In this document: positions 40,402 to 54,805 of the stretch, one piece after another
Layout: each line of letters begins with the position of its first letter
Position numbering within the stretch: position 1 is the first letter of the stretch
Source: Unio delphinus
Taxonomy: Eukaryota; Mollusca; Bivalvia; Unionida; Unionidae
Assembly: GCA_029339505.1 (NCBI GenBank)
Contig: JAQISU010000246.1
Location: forward strand, 2,196,501-2,260,500
DNA: 64,000 nucleotides
Direction: 5' to 3'
The notes under the pieces: model-generated
Told to the model about the DNA's origin: nothing
What the model saw: the letters and a program-made list of their open reading frames with translations, nothing else
The model's database searches: none
Made by a program: the position numbers and the translations under genes

Positions 40402-41404
40402 GCTAGGCAAGATTGGTCAATAAAAACTTTTATGGTAAAAACAACCTGAAGTGAACTTGTTCGAGCTGTAACTAAAAATATAGAGATATTAGAGATATTA
40501 TGTTACTGATGGAATTATCAATCATTTAAAAGACTTGGGTTTGCAATGCTCATTACTGAAATTAGTGCCTATTTCTTTAGTGCAGAATTTAAAGCACACG
40601 TTTTAAACACGTAGAACCAGATAATGACGCTGCCCATATGGTTTTCTTAACACATAATCTCTCATCCAGGATGCATCAAAACCAACAAATATCGGTGCGA
40701 TGATGAGCACTCAGAAATCTAAAGTTATTGAAGTTTAAATATCATGGTGTTTGCATAGGTTTAGTATGGGAACTGAATTAGTTCCGTGTGTCATTTTACA
40801 ACTCTCCTGCTAGTTTTTTATATATAAATTTTGTGTATTTTTGCTATATGGTGTAATTAAAATATAAATCATCTTATTGAAAACCATGCATTGGATGCAA
40901 CATTTAAAACAAGCGCAGACTTCGCAGGCTTATTTGTGTCCATATCAACACAGAATGAGAATGCATCAAAGCTTAATGGCAAAATATATGACCACTTTGA
41001 CCAATGTAATCGGCGTTAACGTTAAGGTTTATTTCGTTATATGACTTGATAGATTCCAATATCCTTCAGGTCTTGGGGTATTTAATGCACTAAAATTTTT
41101 AAAAGGGAAAGAAGCCATTACGCTACTATCTAACTATAATCTTTATATGTTTCTAAGACATCTGGCGTCTAATTATATCCTGATAGATATTTATTTGCAT
41201 TTAAACAGACACATTAACCAATATTTTTTATATTGCAGTTAACGTTATTGTAGATAGGTGCATTCGTGTGTGTGCCCCTTGCATACAATTTGTGATGTAT
41301 AGAAATCATAGAACGGATATTTACCAACGAATGTCCTGGAAGGAAAATATGTTTCACTTTATTGATATTTTCCGTATGTATTGTCATATTTCTGTGTTTT
41401 AGGT
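40400..41404. other. 3' flank of the P450 gene, no gene seen
   Basis: AT-rich. It contains the presumed 3' UTR of the minus-strand P450 gene (stop at 41405-41407). I did not identify the polyadenylation site with confidence. Confidence 0.4.
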
Positions 41405-41479
41405 TTATAAAGCTTCCAGCCTCAAGAACATTCCATCGACAGGCTTGGTAAATATTCCTTTGTCAAGCTTTGGCGGGAT
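41405..41479 (-). CDS. P450 last exon
   Basis: Acceptor TATTTTCAG, then IPPKLDKGIFTKPVDGMFLR and LEAL, stop TAA. This is the beta-strand end of a CYP3-clan protein. Exactly 25 codons including stop, phase 0. Confidence 0.85.
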   Translation of the reverse strand: MPPKLDKGIFTKPVDGMFLRLEAL

Positions 41480-42942
41480 CTGAAAATATGGGACGATGTC
41501 CTTATGTTTACAATGAATAGACATTGAACTGAGCCTCCAAATTCTGATAATAAAACGAAGAAGAACTGATAAAAAGAAGAACCAGTCAATGTGTTGGTTA
41601 TTGATTCTATATCTCATCATAAATGTATGCGTATCCAAAACAATTATCCAGATGGAACTAATTGAAAAAGAGTTAAATGACTTGAGATTATTTGTGAATG
41701 TGATCTCCTCACTTTCAATTATCATGAATGTACAAGAATTTAATAATGAATAGTTAATCTGATATCACTGGCAGTATTAGCAATGTTTTAAGTAGTTCAA
41801 TGTTCGATCCGAATGAACTGTAGGAATCAACTTACATTATATAATCCACTTCACTTCAACAAAACAGTTGTAAATAATATTTTGATAAAGTTTGTAATTA
41901 GTTTCTGGGCCTTTGGCCAGCTTGAGATATCTAACTATTGTTTAGTTTCATAGCTATATGGCATAGAAACTATCCTTTTTCACACTGCAACATAAGAATA
42001 GAAATATCACGAAAACATAGCAAAGTGACGGGTGCTGTCTGAAAACGGAAGTTCTGGACCATGCCAACAATCGCCATCTTTGTTTGCAGCAGTGCCAGCC
42101 TCTTTCCTATGCAGTTTCTGGGTCCGGCCCCAAACGGCAAAAATGTGAATGGTTTGATGCTATCCTTGTTCTCGGGAGAAAACCTTATTAATTATTAAAA
42201 GATCTTAATTTGGCAGAAATGTGGATGAAGATATATATTGACTTTTTCTATTTACTCTATACTCTTTATGTAAAAAACTTTGTGGATACCATTTAGGTAT
42301 TTGCAATGACAAACTATCAGAAGACAGCAACACTACATGGGTATCATTATTAGTCATTTTGGAGATAAATTGTACTTTTATCTAATGCACTTTCTATGAT
42401 ATAAAAGAACATAACTGACTATCAGTGCCAAGTAAGCCAATGGCTTCTCTATAGTTATGGACAATTTCTTCCATGCACTTATATTTCCATAATTTTACAA
42501 TAAAGGTTATTACCTGGAATCAACCGACCAAAGATAGTGAAACTTCATTTCACGTCTGGACTGGAAACATGAATGAGTTGGTATTTTGACTTATATATGA
42601 TGTTCCTACAACTGTGTTCCTTCTTTGATGTTCTATACTATCGCGCAGTGCTTATAAACATTTATTGCAACGATTGTCTTTTTGTTATTAAGATTTTCCT
42701 ATAAAATGTTTTGGGAGACTTAATACAAGGTGAGGGAGAAACAAATGGTAAAAGAAAGCAAAGCGTCAAATGAAATTCTGGCCCCTTGATAAATAAACCA
42801 GAGTTTGAAGCAATTTTAACAATTCTACACCTCTAAAACTTTCGAAACATATCACCAAATGAACATTTTTTACATATCACTTCCTGAAACATTGCGAAAT
42901 GTATGATCATTATCCATGTTTATGCATTAACTCAGTTGAAGA

Positions 42943-42973
<31 letters not shown>

Positions 42974-43838
42974 ATGCATTTTACAGCGTACAGGCACTAT
43001 AAGGCTAGATAGAGCCACAAACAGTTATATGAAGAAAAATAATAAGAAAGGTTTATTATAAAAGAGTGATAAATGTATAAGAATACAAAATGGTAGGCAT
43101 GCACGAGAGTTACTGATGAATATTGATGTACATGCCTTTTTGTGCATTGTCAAAAGATAACAGAAGATAAATAAGGGTAATTAACGGTCCGAATGTTCAA
43201 TGAAAATTTTCAAAATGAATAGGACTAGTTACATTTTTGAATTAATGTTAACTTCCTTCAAATTTCTTTTAATGTTACGTTGACCGTATTAATAAATGTC
43301 TTAATATGGTGAACATTGTATTAACGATATCGTTTAGGCTGAAACAATCCATCATAAAGTGTTTCCCAGTGATAGGTTAGTTGTAATTAACTCTTTGACT
43401 TTTAATATGTAGGAGTGGGTTATATAAGTATGACCTATTCTGACGCTTGCAATGACTCGTGCGCATCAGCTAAAAGGCTACCACATGGTCACGTCATAAA
43501 TGCTCCCAGAGCGAGTCCTATTGCTTGGTGGCTAATTGGGTCAGGCATCTTGTGTGTGACCTTCTAAATGAACTATAAAGAACATAGCCAAAGTCTTCAT
43601 TAGATCGAATACATGTTTTATATAGGTGGCTAACGACCTTTCTATCAGGACCCAAGTCAGTGTGCGCTAATATCCTGAGTAAATTGAGCGCTTTCAAGCA
43701 TTAAGCTTTCAAGTTCTTCAAATGTGGAATAAAGGCGCGTTTTCTGTCGAAGACTATACCTTAAAAATGTTTCTCCTCAGCAACTGGTATAGATGTCCAG
43801 AATAGCATAAACTTAGGATCATCACGATGTCTTCGTAA

Positions 43839-43929
<91 letters not shown>

Positions 43930-46900
43930 GCACACTTACTGTGTTTGATTTTCAGAATTCGAAATCGTCGGCATTAGCCCAAGTTTGAGTTTCGTTTTTT
44001 ATGTTGTTGCAGTTGTACACACGTGCGTCGATCCACAACATAGTATGAAAATATTAAATTATAGGGAACAATGCACACCCAGCGACAAACATTTGGTAAT
44101 GCTTTTAATTTTGATGTTGAAAAGAGTTTCAGATAAAAGACTGCTCTGGGACACATTTATTTCTTGTACATATCAGAGAGGGTGTAACCCACTCGTATCT
44201 TGAAAATTCTCTTTTTGAAAGTTCAGTATAATATTCGGTAAATGATTGCGTAGACCCATTCCGTGCTTCCATTTTGTATCATATGACTTTTCTTAAACAG
44301 AGTAAAACGGACTACTAAATGTTCTTTCCAAATAATACAATCATAGTGACAAAACATGCCATGTCTAACCCGACGATTATTGGTATTACGGCCATATCGG
44401 TTGCCTCTTTGGAACGGAGATATTAAATTATTAGTTTTTAAGTACCTAAAAAAACTTGTAGTTATCATTCACGCAAAGTTCGGGCAAAGCAATAGAATGG
44501 TTGTTCGGTTCTGTGCTATCGGTACTGGGTTAGAGAAATGATATTAATGTGTGTCTTTCCAAGCTTTCTGGTATATTATGAGTGGTTCATAAATCATTGA
44601 CAATTTCCAAAAGAAGCATTAATGATCGTTCTCGTTGGAGCTTCAAAAGCGGGTAATGAATTTCGTCAGGCCCATTGGATGTATCATGGCCACTATTCAA
44701 AGCTTCCGTAAGTTCCAAATGTAAAAACGATTGATAACAACTTTCTGCATTATTCAAAAACTACTGAATAATTAGAAGCTTAATAAATGTTAGAAAAAAC
44801 GATCAGCAAGTACATTTGCTATGTCGTGACTGAAATTAAAGTTTAATTTTTTAGCATTATTTGTCGGAAAGTGTAGCTTTAACCTTACCATTCATTATGC
44901 AGATCAATGTTCCACACTTTCTTTGTAGAGGAACGAGAGCTTAAACATATTTACATGATGTTCTTTCTCGTTTATTAATCATGCGGTGAAATTTAGCATA
45001 GAATATGCGGTGCTTTCTAATTTTCAGGCGTTGGAAAATTGCTAAGTTTTCTCAGTGCTGCTTGGGGTTGTTAAATGGCTACATATTGGTGTTTTGGAGT
45101 ATGTGTCTTTCTGGTGATCATACTTCGAATATTTGTAACATCGAAGTGGATCAAGAGAATGTATTCTTCAACATCAACCTGCATAAGTTCAGTTTTTACT
45201 ACCTTAAATAGTGCTAGTGTGTTGAAAGTAAATGTAATGGTGCGGTGTCCACCATGTTAGATTCGGATTCGATGAATTGCAGTGACATCTTGGATCTTCG
45301 TCCGTTTGAAGATTTCAGTCTCATTGACTGATGCAAAATCAAAACAAAAGTTCATGCCCTTTGATGATGTAAATGAAGACTGAACTAAAGATGTCACAGC
45401 AATATTAAAGAGGATTTTGATCTTGATATTTTGTTTGTCCTTGAAGTTCATACTTCACAAGAATGCTACTTATTTTCAGAGGGTTGATAATATTTTGGTG
45501 TAGTATAGTATTTTCTAATATAAATGGAAATAGTGAGCAAAGTTTCTCAGGAAGTGTCTTTCCATTGAATCGCCGTGAAACCTGCACAATGATTCGATGC
45601 CACATGGTTCATCATTGAAATCAATAAGGGTTGTGTTCTTTTCAACTATCTTCTTTGGGAGGAGTTCAATTATATACGTTTATTCATCACTCATGCTCAC
45701 CCACCCGTCATGGAGTCCATGAATGAAACACTTTTATAGTGCCTGGGATACATAAGTGGTATATTCAGTAAAGTTACCTCCTCGTTGACCCATTAACCCA
45801 CCGCCATTTAGGAAACCTTTTCATCGGTGTTAGAAAGAGAAAATACAGGAGTAGACTGTAGGGGAAATTGTAGGTTCAAGAGACATAATATAAATATAAA
45901 CAGAGAGTACGCGAAAAAAGTAAGACCTACAGATGTAGAGACTGAAATAGTATGTTGCATTGGAAAACCCATGCTTAACAACCAGAATCCTTTCCTCCCT
46001 TGAGACAAATCGGAAGCCACAGTAAACAGGTTGCCTACGACTCAGTCGCCTCGTACAAATCACAGCGAGGACTATTTCTACAATTCCGAACTCGCAGTTG
46101 GATCTTGGGGATACAAGGTAGAGCCGATACATGTTTTACATTCAAAATGAGAATGTCGATACCACTGCCTTCTTCCTTGATATATGCTGCTGTCACAGAA
46201 TTAGGCTAAAATTGATTTTTTTTTCTTAAATTACAAACTAATCTCACCATTTTTTTTGTTTCGTCGTACATGCGTTGCCTGGGGTGAATAAGTGGTTTCT
46301 CCCAAGGTAAGCGGCGTGTAACGATTTGCATGTGCCTGATTTTGAATTACATGAAATCCGGAACATTTGTTTCACGTAGTGCACGGTAATCTTGCCGTGA
46401 TTTCTGCTCACCTATTTGAGAGTATATAAGGCAGAATATTTCTCATAATAATTACGGGACCTAAAGTATCTAATCATAGGATAGATAGCTCGTCTTTCAA
46501 TCTCCAGCCAAAGGAGTGAGTGTTAAATTTATATTTCGTTTTATTGTGAATTTTATTCAGTTTATCATTTTCATATAATGATGCCTTTATTGCAATGCAG
46601 ATTTTAAACGTGAATATTTGGAATTACTAGTCACTATTAGACTTTAAATGCAATAGCGTGATCTAAGGTTTAGATTATTTTTTGAGACAACTATTATTAG
46701 TCTGGTTTCTTCATTGTAGCTGATGGCGCATCTGATGACGCATCTAATGGCGCATCTAATGGCGCATCTGATGGCATCTCTGATGGCGTCTGATGGCGTG
46801 TCTGATAACGCATCTGATAACATCGTTGATAGCATCTCTGATAACATCTGATAGCATCTCTGATAACATCTGATAGCATCTCTGATAACATCTGATAGCA

Positions 46901-49845
46901 TCTCTGATAACATCTGATAACATCACTGACAACATCACTGAGAACATCTCTGAATTATAGCTGATTTATTGCGGAACATCTCTGATAACATCTGTTATCG
47001 TAGCTGAAATTGTTGCTGATTTATTGTGCAATCGAATTGAAGTATCTGACTGTCTGTCTGTCGAACTGTCTGTTCGTCTACATCTGTCGTGACGTGTAAA
47101 TATCCGGAAAGCTAGAAGTCCGAGTGTCGGAGCTGTCTAGACTTATAAACATCCGGGGCGACATCTAGGGTATTGAGGAACGTTGGTTCTAGTAGATGTT
47201 GTATGCTGTCTGACGTATAACTATGGTGGATCCGTGAAGGGCAAATGGCCGATAAAAGTATTGGTCTACCCTAGGTCTTCGGGGAAACTGGGCGGCGATT
47301 CAACTGTGGGTGAATCGTACGGTTATACAGGGTCGAGACACATGTGTGTGTAGCAATTGTAGTACAATTGAATACATTGTTGTATTTACATGGTTATTTC
47401 AGAACACAATAGTATTTCAAGGCATTGCATGATTCTCAATAAAAGCTAGCAACTTGATTGAATACCTGTATATGTTCGTGCTAGTTGTTGCAATCCATAC
47501 GTGCGATAGTATAGTTTGATGTTTGTGTTTATTATCGTGATAGTATAGTTTGATGTTTGTGTTTATTATCGTGATTTATACTTGCGTTAATATAACTTGT
47601 GAAAGGGTTCTTTGGATCTGTGTATAGTCCAAGAGATTCCTTTGTATCTGTGTTTTATTTTGTATTAATATTTAATTTGTTCATGTATTGTGAATGGTTG
47701 TGAGTGTAATTGTGGGTTGAACGCATGAGTTATTGTGTTGATACATCATTATTTTACATAATTTATTTCATATATTTACATTATCTTTCACACTTGTGTT
47801 TGTGTTGTTCATTTAATCCACCATCCACTCGGTAACAATTGTGTTACAGCTGCTAGGTTGCGAAAACATCATCATCGTCATTGATCCATGCTTTCATGAC
47901 AGGAAATATAAACCCCTTGTTACACTCGACGTAGATGGCAAAATCTGATCACATGATTAACCGCAACGGATAGATAGAGGCATGAACTCACATACGGAAG
48001 GACAGATGGACATGGCCTATACCAATATATCAGCTAAAATGCAGATATAACAAAGAAGACACTTGATTAACATTTTGTCTTAAAAAGGCGGATAACTTTC
48101 ATTACACTCATTTTTAAATTAAAAATTTGTACCAAGAAGAATTAGGTAATAAACTAATCTTAGATTTTTTTCTACAGAAATTTCCATTAATTTGTTGTAT
48201 GTAAAATGTTCTTGAATCACACCTGATTAATGCCTAGCTATATTAATTAATCATGGTCATGATTGTAACAAGTGTATGGAGAAAGACACACCTTTCAGGG
48301 TCAAATATGTGAGGGTTGGGCCAGAATTCCGGGTCCAAATGTAAACTGTAGATTGGAATATTCACATCTAGTCCTTTGAGAATCTTAACTCCATAGATTT
48401 CTGTATCCACAAGTGCTTCTCTATTGAACCTGTAAGAGAGGATATAATAATCATCATGTATACCAATATTCATTTCAGTCGCCAATTTAAAACATTTATT
48501 TGCTTTTACCCGAGTCTCTTAGGGGTACATTTCTCATCAGCTTCAAACAACAAAATATGTGTGTATACCATGACAAAGGCTTCTCAATATATTTGATATA
48601 CATGTTACAGCCAGGAAACAGCACCGATTCGACAGAAGAATAATCATAATCAGCTATGATGACGTTGACCTGGTATTTAAATATGTTTAGTACTGAGCCT
48701 CTAATCATGTGGTACTCTGGGTAACGTTCATGAAAGTATAACAGGTAGTGCAGTTGACATTTAGTTGAATACTGAATGGGTTTGGGAAACAAATACGTTG
48801 CATATTTTGTTTGTTTTGCGGTACGGCTAATGTTACATGCCATCTGCATAAAATTTGACGTAACGTGATGAAATATAAGCTGATAGTTTGATAATTAAAG
48901 TTTGTTTGATGCATAAAAAGGCATGCATAAAGTGAAAATATGTCATTCTCAATCGAAAAGTTTACAAAATAGTGACAAATAGTTTCTAAATATCTGGCAA
49001 TAATTCCAATTAGCCAACCAACCTCCTTGCAGGCGGGTAGATTCTAAACGTCTCTGACACGACGATATCTAGGTATTGCAATTTGAAAACGTTGTCATAG
49101 ACTGGCTGACTCTGAAAAAAGTTTTAATTCAAACTTATTTAAAAGGTATAACAAGATGGTAGACTCTGGGTAAGGATTTAAAAATAAATTCAGCTGAGTA
49201 ACTTAATGTCCAGAAATGTTTCAACATTACATACTGTAATCCTCTGGAAGAATGGCAACAAAAACAAGGCATTAAACAAGGAAAATAAGAACAATGCAGC
49301 ATATGAGATAACACAAAATGGAAGCTAATAAATCGAAAAACGTTTAATACAAGAGTTGAACTTCGCGCATGAAATTGGAAATGTATGCTATTTTCGGGCG
49401 ATGCATTAAACAAAATACATTTTTCATCATACATAATAAACTAAGCCAGCAACTGCTACCAGCTTTGTATTTTGTATAAAGAATTTCAAATGTTGATGAT
49501 GTTGCTATGGTATTTACATGACGTGCTGTCTACATTTCATTAACATACTTTGCCTAATTCCTTGTCAATTTCCGATCTCAGTTTATCTTGAACTGTCTGG
49601 TTGACAGCGAGGCAATACGATACGAAAGTCAAGAGACTGGACGTGGTGTCGAAAGCGGCCAGAAGGAAGATTATTGCATTCGCCAAAACTTCATTGTCTG
49701 TCAAACCTGGAAATTATACTTATATACAAAGTTACAACATACATACAAACGGACAGAAAGACAGAGACAGACCGGGGAAGATGGATATACGAACAGGGAT
49801 GGAAGACAGAAAACAGACCATCCTGTCATGTAAACACAAAATCAG

Positions 49846-49919
<74 letters not shown>

Positions 49920-52900
49920 ACCACTATCAGTAAGTATCATTTCATGGAAAGATAAATATGTATTAATTTTTAAACGAACTGTTAACTAGTACTTATCTGC
50001 ACAAATATGGCAGCTGTATATTATGAAGTTGACTATATATAGATTTAACAGTATATTTGTCGAAAGTGATATATGTGCTGTTGTTATAGGTTGCATACGG
50101 GAACGTCTTAGTATCTTTTATGACCAAACAATTATGAATCAGTGAGATCCTAGGCAAATAACATTTTGGAAGTACAATTAATTTTGAATAGAAGAAGACA
50201 ACTTTAACTGGAGTCACTGTATGTTTATCAGAAATCTTCCCGACAGTAGTGTATCCAATCCACCAATCACTACATCCCTTCCACTGACTTGCCTGAAACA
50301 GATGCTCCACAACGGAAATTAAATCCCTAGAGTAACGTTTGAAACTCCTGATTTCATTTTTCAGATGATTTGTCATCAACGATGGGGTAGCAGAATAATT
50401 CAAAACCAATTCGAAACCCTGTGAAAGTAAACTATCTTACCTCTCTTCTTATAGGAATCAATGTTTAGGGATTCCACTTGCTCTTCACTATTGCTGTCCT
50501 GCTCTTTGTGTGCATTGATCATTAACTGAATGAGATCCCTGTAGTTCTGTATAAAAATAAATTCGTATTTACTGTAAACAGCTGTTTTACATGAATCGAC
50601 TGCTATAGACCATTTCATGGAAATTTCGGCGAACTTCGTAATTTACTCGAATTTTTACCACGTGGCGGGTGGTCAGCTGACCTCAATAGCTACTCGATAG
50701 GTGGTAGGCAAAATATGGCAGACGCTTCAGAATCAGCATCAATTTTCAAACTACGTCAACCTCGTTTATCGAGTTGTAAGATGACTATTCAACAGCGATG
50801 CTGCCGCAGATATTGACGAAAGTTAATATTGGATCCATCCTGTCTTATTTTCTGGAACCAGGGCGGATTTCAAAGCCATACGAGAGAGTAGTTTTTAGTT
50901 GTTTACATCTGGACATGTACATGTAAGTAAGAAAACGGTGTCGAAGTAAACAACTTACATCCTGACAATCAAAGAGCAGGTTATTCAAACTATTTATATT
51001 CATTTGTAACGTCACTGTAATAAGTGAATTTATAATTTTGTTTTTGAAAGTCTGTGAATAATTTACATGTAAATTTCAATCATTTAATTAGCTCAACTCG
51101 CTTGGATTTGGAAAAAGCTGAAAATATCGGCGTCGCCGGTATTCGATCTCTATAACGTTCACAGACAAGTAAACAACTATTTATCAACTCGCAATATTAA
51201 TACAAGTAAAATCATCTATCCATGGCAGATAATGGAATTTAATGCCACATCCTTGATTGGAGCGACTTTTGCAACCCCTGACGATACAAGAAGCGGGTTT
51301 ATCTTGCTGTTTTATCTATGAAATATTTCTAATCAACGATGGACGAAAATTTGGTATGTACATGTACCTACCAGCGTTTGATTGGCTGGAGTATAAAGGG
51401 ACTCGGGAGGTTATTCGGATAATTACGGAGAAACTCGGTTAAATTCGGTATGAAATTGTCTATTGGTTGGTTCCATTCTGACCCTGTTCACACAAGCAGG
51501 TCATTCTCTCCACCCTCGTCCAGTCTGCCTTGTTGCAAGGTCGTGGAAAAGTATACATGCATATGTTATTGCAGAGAGTAAAGCATTTAATGTAGCTGAT
51601 TTAACGCCGAATTTACTATAATACAAATAGTCGATAATAACTGTAGTAAATAATTCCAAATTGGGATATATTGATTCAAATAGGGAAATTACTCTATACT
51701 GGATGTAACCGCCTGTATAATTTAACATTTAATTTGATGCAATGTTTTCCTTAAACATGACACATTTTGAGAACGTTCTTACTTTTGACGTGCTACTCCT
51801 ACGCTCTTGTATCACCGACTTGGTTGCTTCTTTGAAAAACTCCAGTGCACGCTTATCCATTATTGGTAAGCCCTTCATGAACCTTTGAAAATCAGGAAAC
51901 ATCCCTGAAATGGAAAGATGAAAAGGTACGTCCTTTTTCTGCACATTGTCATAATATTTTACGACAAAACATGCAGAATAATGTTGGTTTTTATGCAAAG
52001 GCTTTATGTGTAATCCAAATGTATTCAATGATGGAAGAATTTGAAGAAATTAGAGCACTGAAGGAGAAAACACAGCTGAGCTAAGTACATATTAACGTGT
52101 ACTGCATGGCTTAAGCTAAATATTCATTGTTTTTTAATTATTGCTGTATGTTTGCATAAAATGGCATATAAAGAACATCAAAAGCGCGTTCCCTTCAATC
52201 AATGCCGCTAAATACATTCCTAAACTAAAGAGGTCACTCAACTCTGTTGTACCATATCAATATATGGGGAAGTGCATATGGACAGATAACATTTGCCTGT
52301 GTATCATGGGGAGGGAAATTAATTTCCTGGGGATAAGTAAGGAAGAATATGAATATTTAATTGCCATTATGATTTTGTGAGACATATCCAAGAATTGAGA
52401 CCACCGATGTCGAGGATGCCTCCTATGAAAGGTAATGTGTATACATAGAAGAAACTGGTGAAGTGTAATGGAAAGTGAAATGGTATTGACGCTAAAATGA
52501 TTGAAGGCAATGCATCCAATCCAGCAACCTTTTGGGAATACATATAAAAGATACCCAAAAGAGAATGAAACAAGATGATTAACCTATACTCCACTTTAAA
52601 CCAATATTAGCACATTGATATTCTGCTAAGAAAATAAAAAATTTCTTTTGAGAAAGGACATAGGACACATTTGCCATCTTTAAGATGATAAATGAAATGA
52701 TGTAAGAAATAGATGTATGCCTAACTTTAGACGATAGAGTAGGCTTCTTAAAAATGTTTAAATGAGTCTTCTGTAGTAAAATAAAATGATGTAAGAAATA
52801 GACGCATGCCTTACTTTAGACAATATAGTAGATTTCTTTATACGTTTAAACAAGTCTTCCAATCAAGCAATGGCCAAAGCTATCAGCTGAGTTGGTATCG

Positions 52901-54717
52901 GGCATCTTGCCGTTGGACTATGGCCATACAGTTCATGTAGGTAAATTGAAAGAATATATTATTTTAACCCTTGGCAACGGCTCATTATCTCCAAACATTT
53001 CAATGATAAATGTCAGATCTCAAGCAAAGATTCCAATAAGCTGAATGTAACATTGAATAAAATAATGTCTGAAATAATTCAACGTAATTTCCATACAATA
53101 TCTCTGATTTAGAGTTTATAGCTTGTTTAAGCTTCACGCAAAATATTTTCATCAACACTTTGTCAGACCTTTAAAATGATATATTCTTTTTCAACATAAA
53201 CAACCAGGTCAACATGTTCAATGCTAATTGGCAAATCTGTGTGCATGGTGGATCCATCAAAGGTGTGAGCGGCCAATACAAGTTTGGGCCAATCCAAGAT
53301 TTGTTTTTCAAGCAAAATACAAACCCTTATATGAAAACAAACCAAATGCCATACCTTCATTTGGCATCAGAATATCATCCAGCTTTGACAGTATCAAAAT
53401 CAATCTCTCTACAGTTTAGAAAATGTTTGTCTCGGAAACACCACCTTGGCTCATTAAGCAACCCAAAGTGATGTTTACGTTGCACGATGGGAAAAAAATC
53501 TGAGACAAAACCTGCCATCTTCCAGAACTCTTATCATGAACTCCTCACCGAACTTAGAAACTACAAAAAATGAATACTGATGGATCAAATGATGAGGAAA
53601 AAGCTGATGCAGCCTTCGTTAGTGGCAAACACAACACCAAAGTTCGTTTGCCAAACGATGCGTCCATTTTTTTCAGCGGAAATTAGAGCAATAGACTTTG
53701 CTCTGAAACTTATCGAACAGAACCGTATTTTAAATAGCATTATCTTCTGTAACTCACTATCAGTCCTTCAATCACCACACAATAGAACATTGGAGAATTG
53801 ATTGATAGTCAATCTCCTCGTCAAAAATACGGAGCTTAGTATCGCCTACAATATAGTATACTTTTGGTTATCTATCCATTTTGGAATTAAAAGTAATGAA
53901 GAAGGACACCGATTAGCTAAGATGGCTCTATCCCAAGAACCATCTGATTTTAATTTACCGTTTATTGATTTTAAACCTCATATCAAACAGTATCTACTCC
54001 AAAAGTGGCAGGCATCATGGGATGATGCAATGAATAACAAACTTCATGCCATCAAACCAGCCCTGGTAGAATGGACTCCTTCCTACAGAACCCTCGATAG
54101 GGAGGAGGTAGTCATTGCAAGAATAAGAATTGGTCATACATACATAACCCACTCTCACATACTAAAAGGTGAAGATCCACCAGAGTACGTTTCTTGCAAT
54201 GAACCATTCACTGTTAAGCACTTTATGACCGAGTTTTCCGACCTGCAACCTACGCGTGATAAGAACTATAATGTACATGACATGAAGGAACTTTTTGATA
54301 CTATACATATCACTTGAATTTTGGATTTCCTGAAGGAAGTAATCTTTATCTTAACTATAACTTGTATGCCATCACCTAGAACAATTTTATCTCATGCAAA
54401 TATCGTCCTTTGTTTTCAACATCTTGTCATCAACATACACCATTTACATCTCCTGTTGATTGGGAAGCTTCATATTTTACTGTTACCGACATCTTACCAT
54501 TTTATGTTGAACTATTTGGCTTTTCATATCGCTGGTCGATATTAAACATTTTAGTAATTTTAAACATGTATAAATACAACCTATTTTATGGCGCTAAATA
54601 TCTTAAAAGTGCTGGTGCGCCGTTAAAAATCATGTAATCAATCGATCAATCAGAATTCGGGATACCTGTGTGGTTTGTCAGTGGACACAGTTTGCATGTT
54701 TTAACAAATATTCATTC

Positions 54718-54805
<88 letters not shown>

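Noticed and set aside
46644..46947. Three overlapping repetitive ORFs (DAIRCYQRCYQM)
   Set aside because: A 22-bp minisatellite read in three frames; all frames open is a sign of repeat, not coding.
48496..48849. 117-codon minus-strand ORF inside the P450 gene
   Set aside because: It lies in the intron between the exons at 48429 and 49023; no P450 or other similarity recognised.
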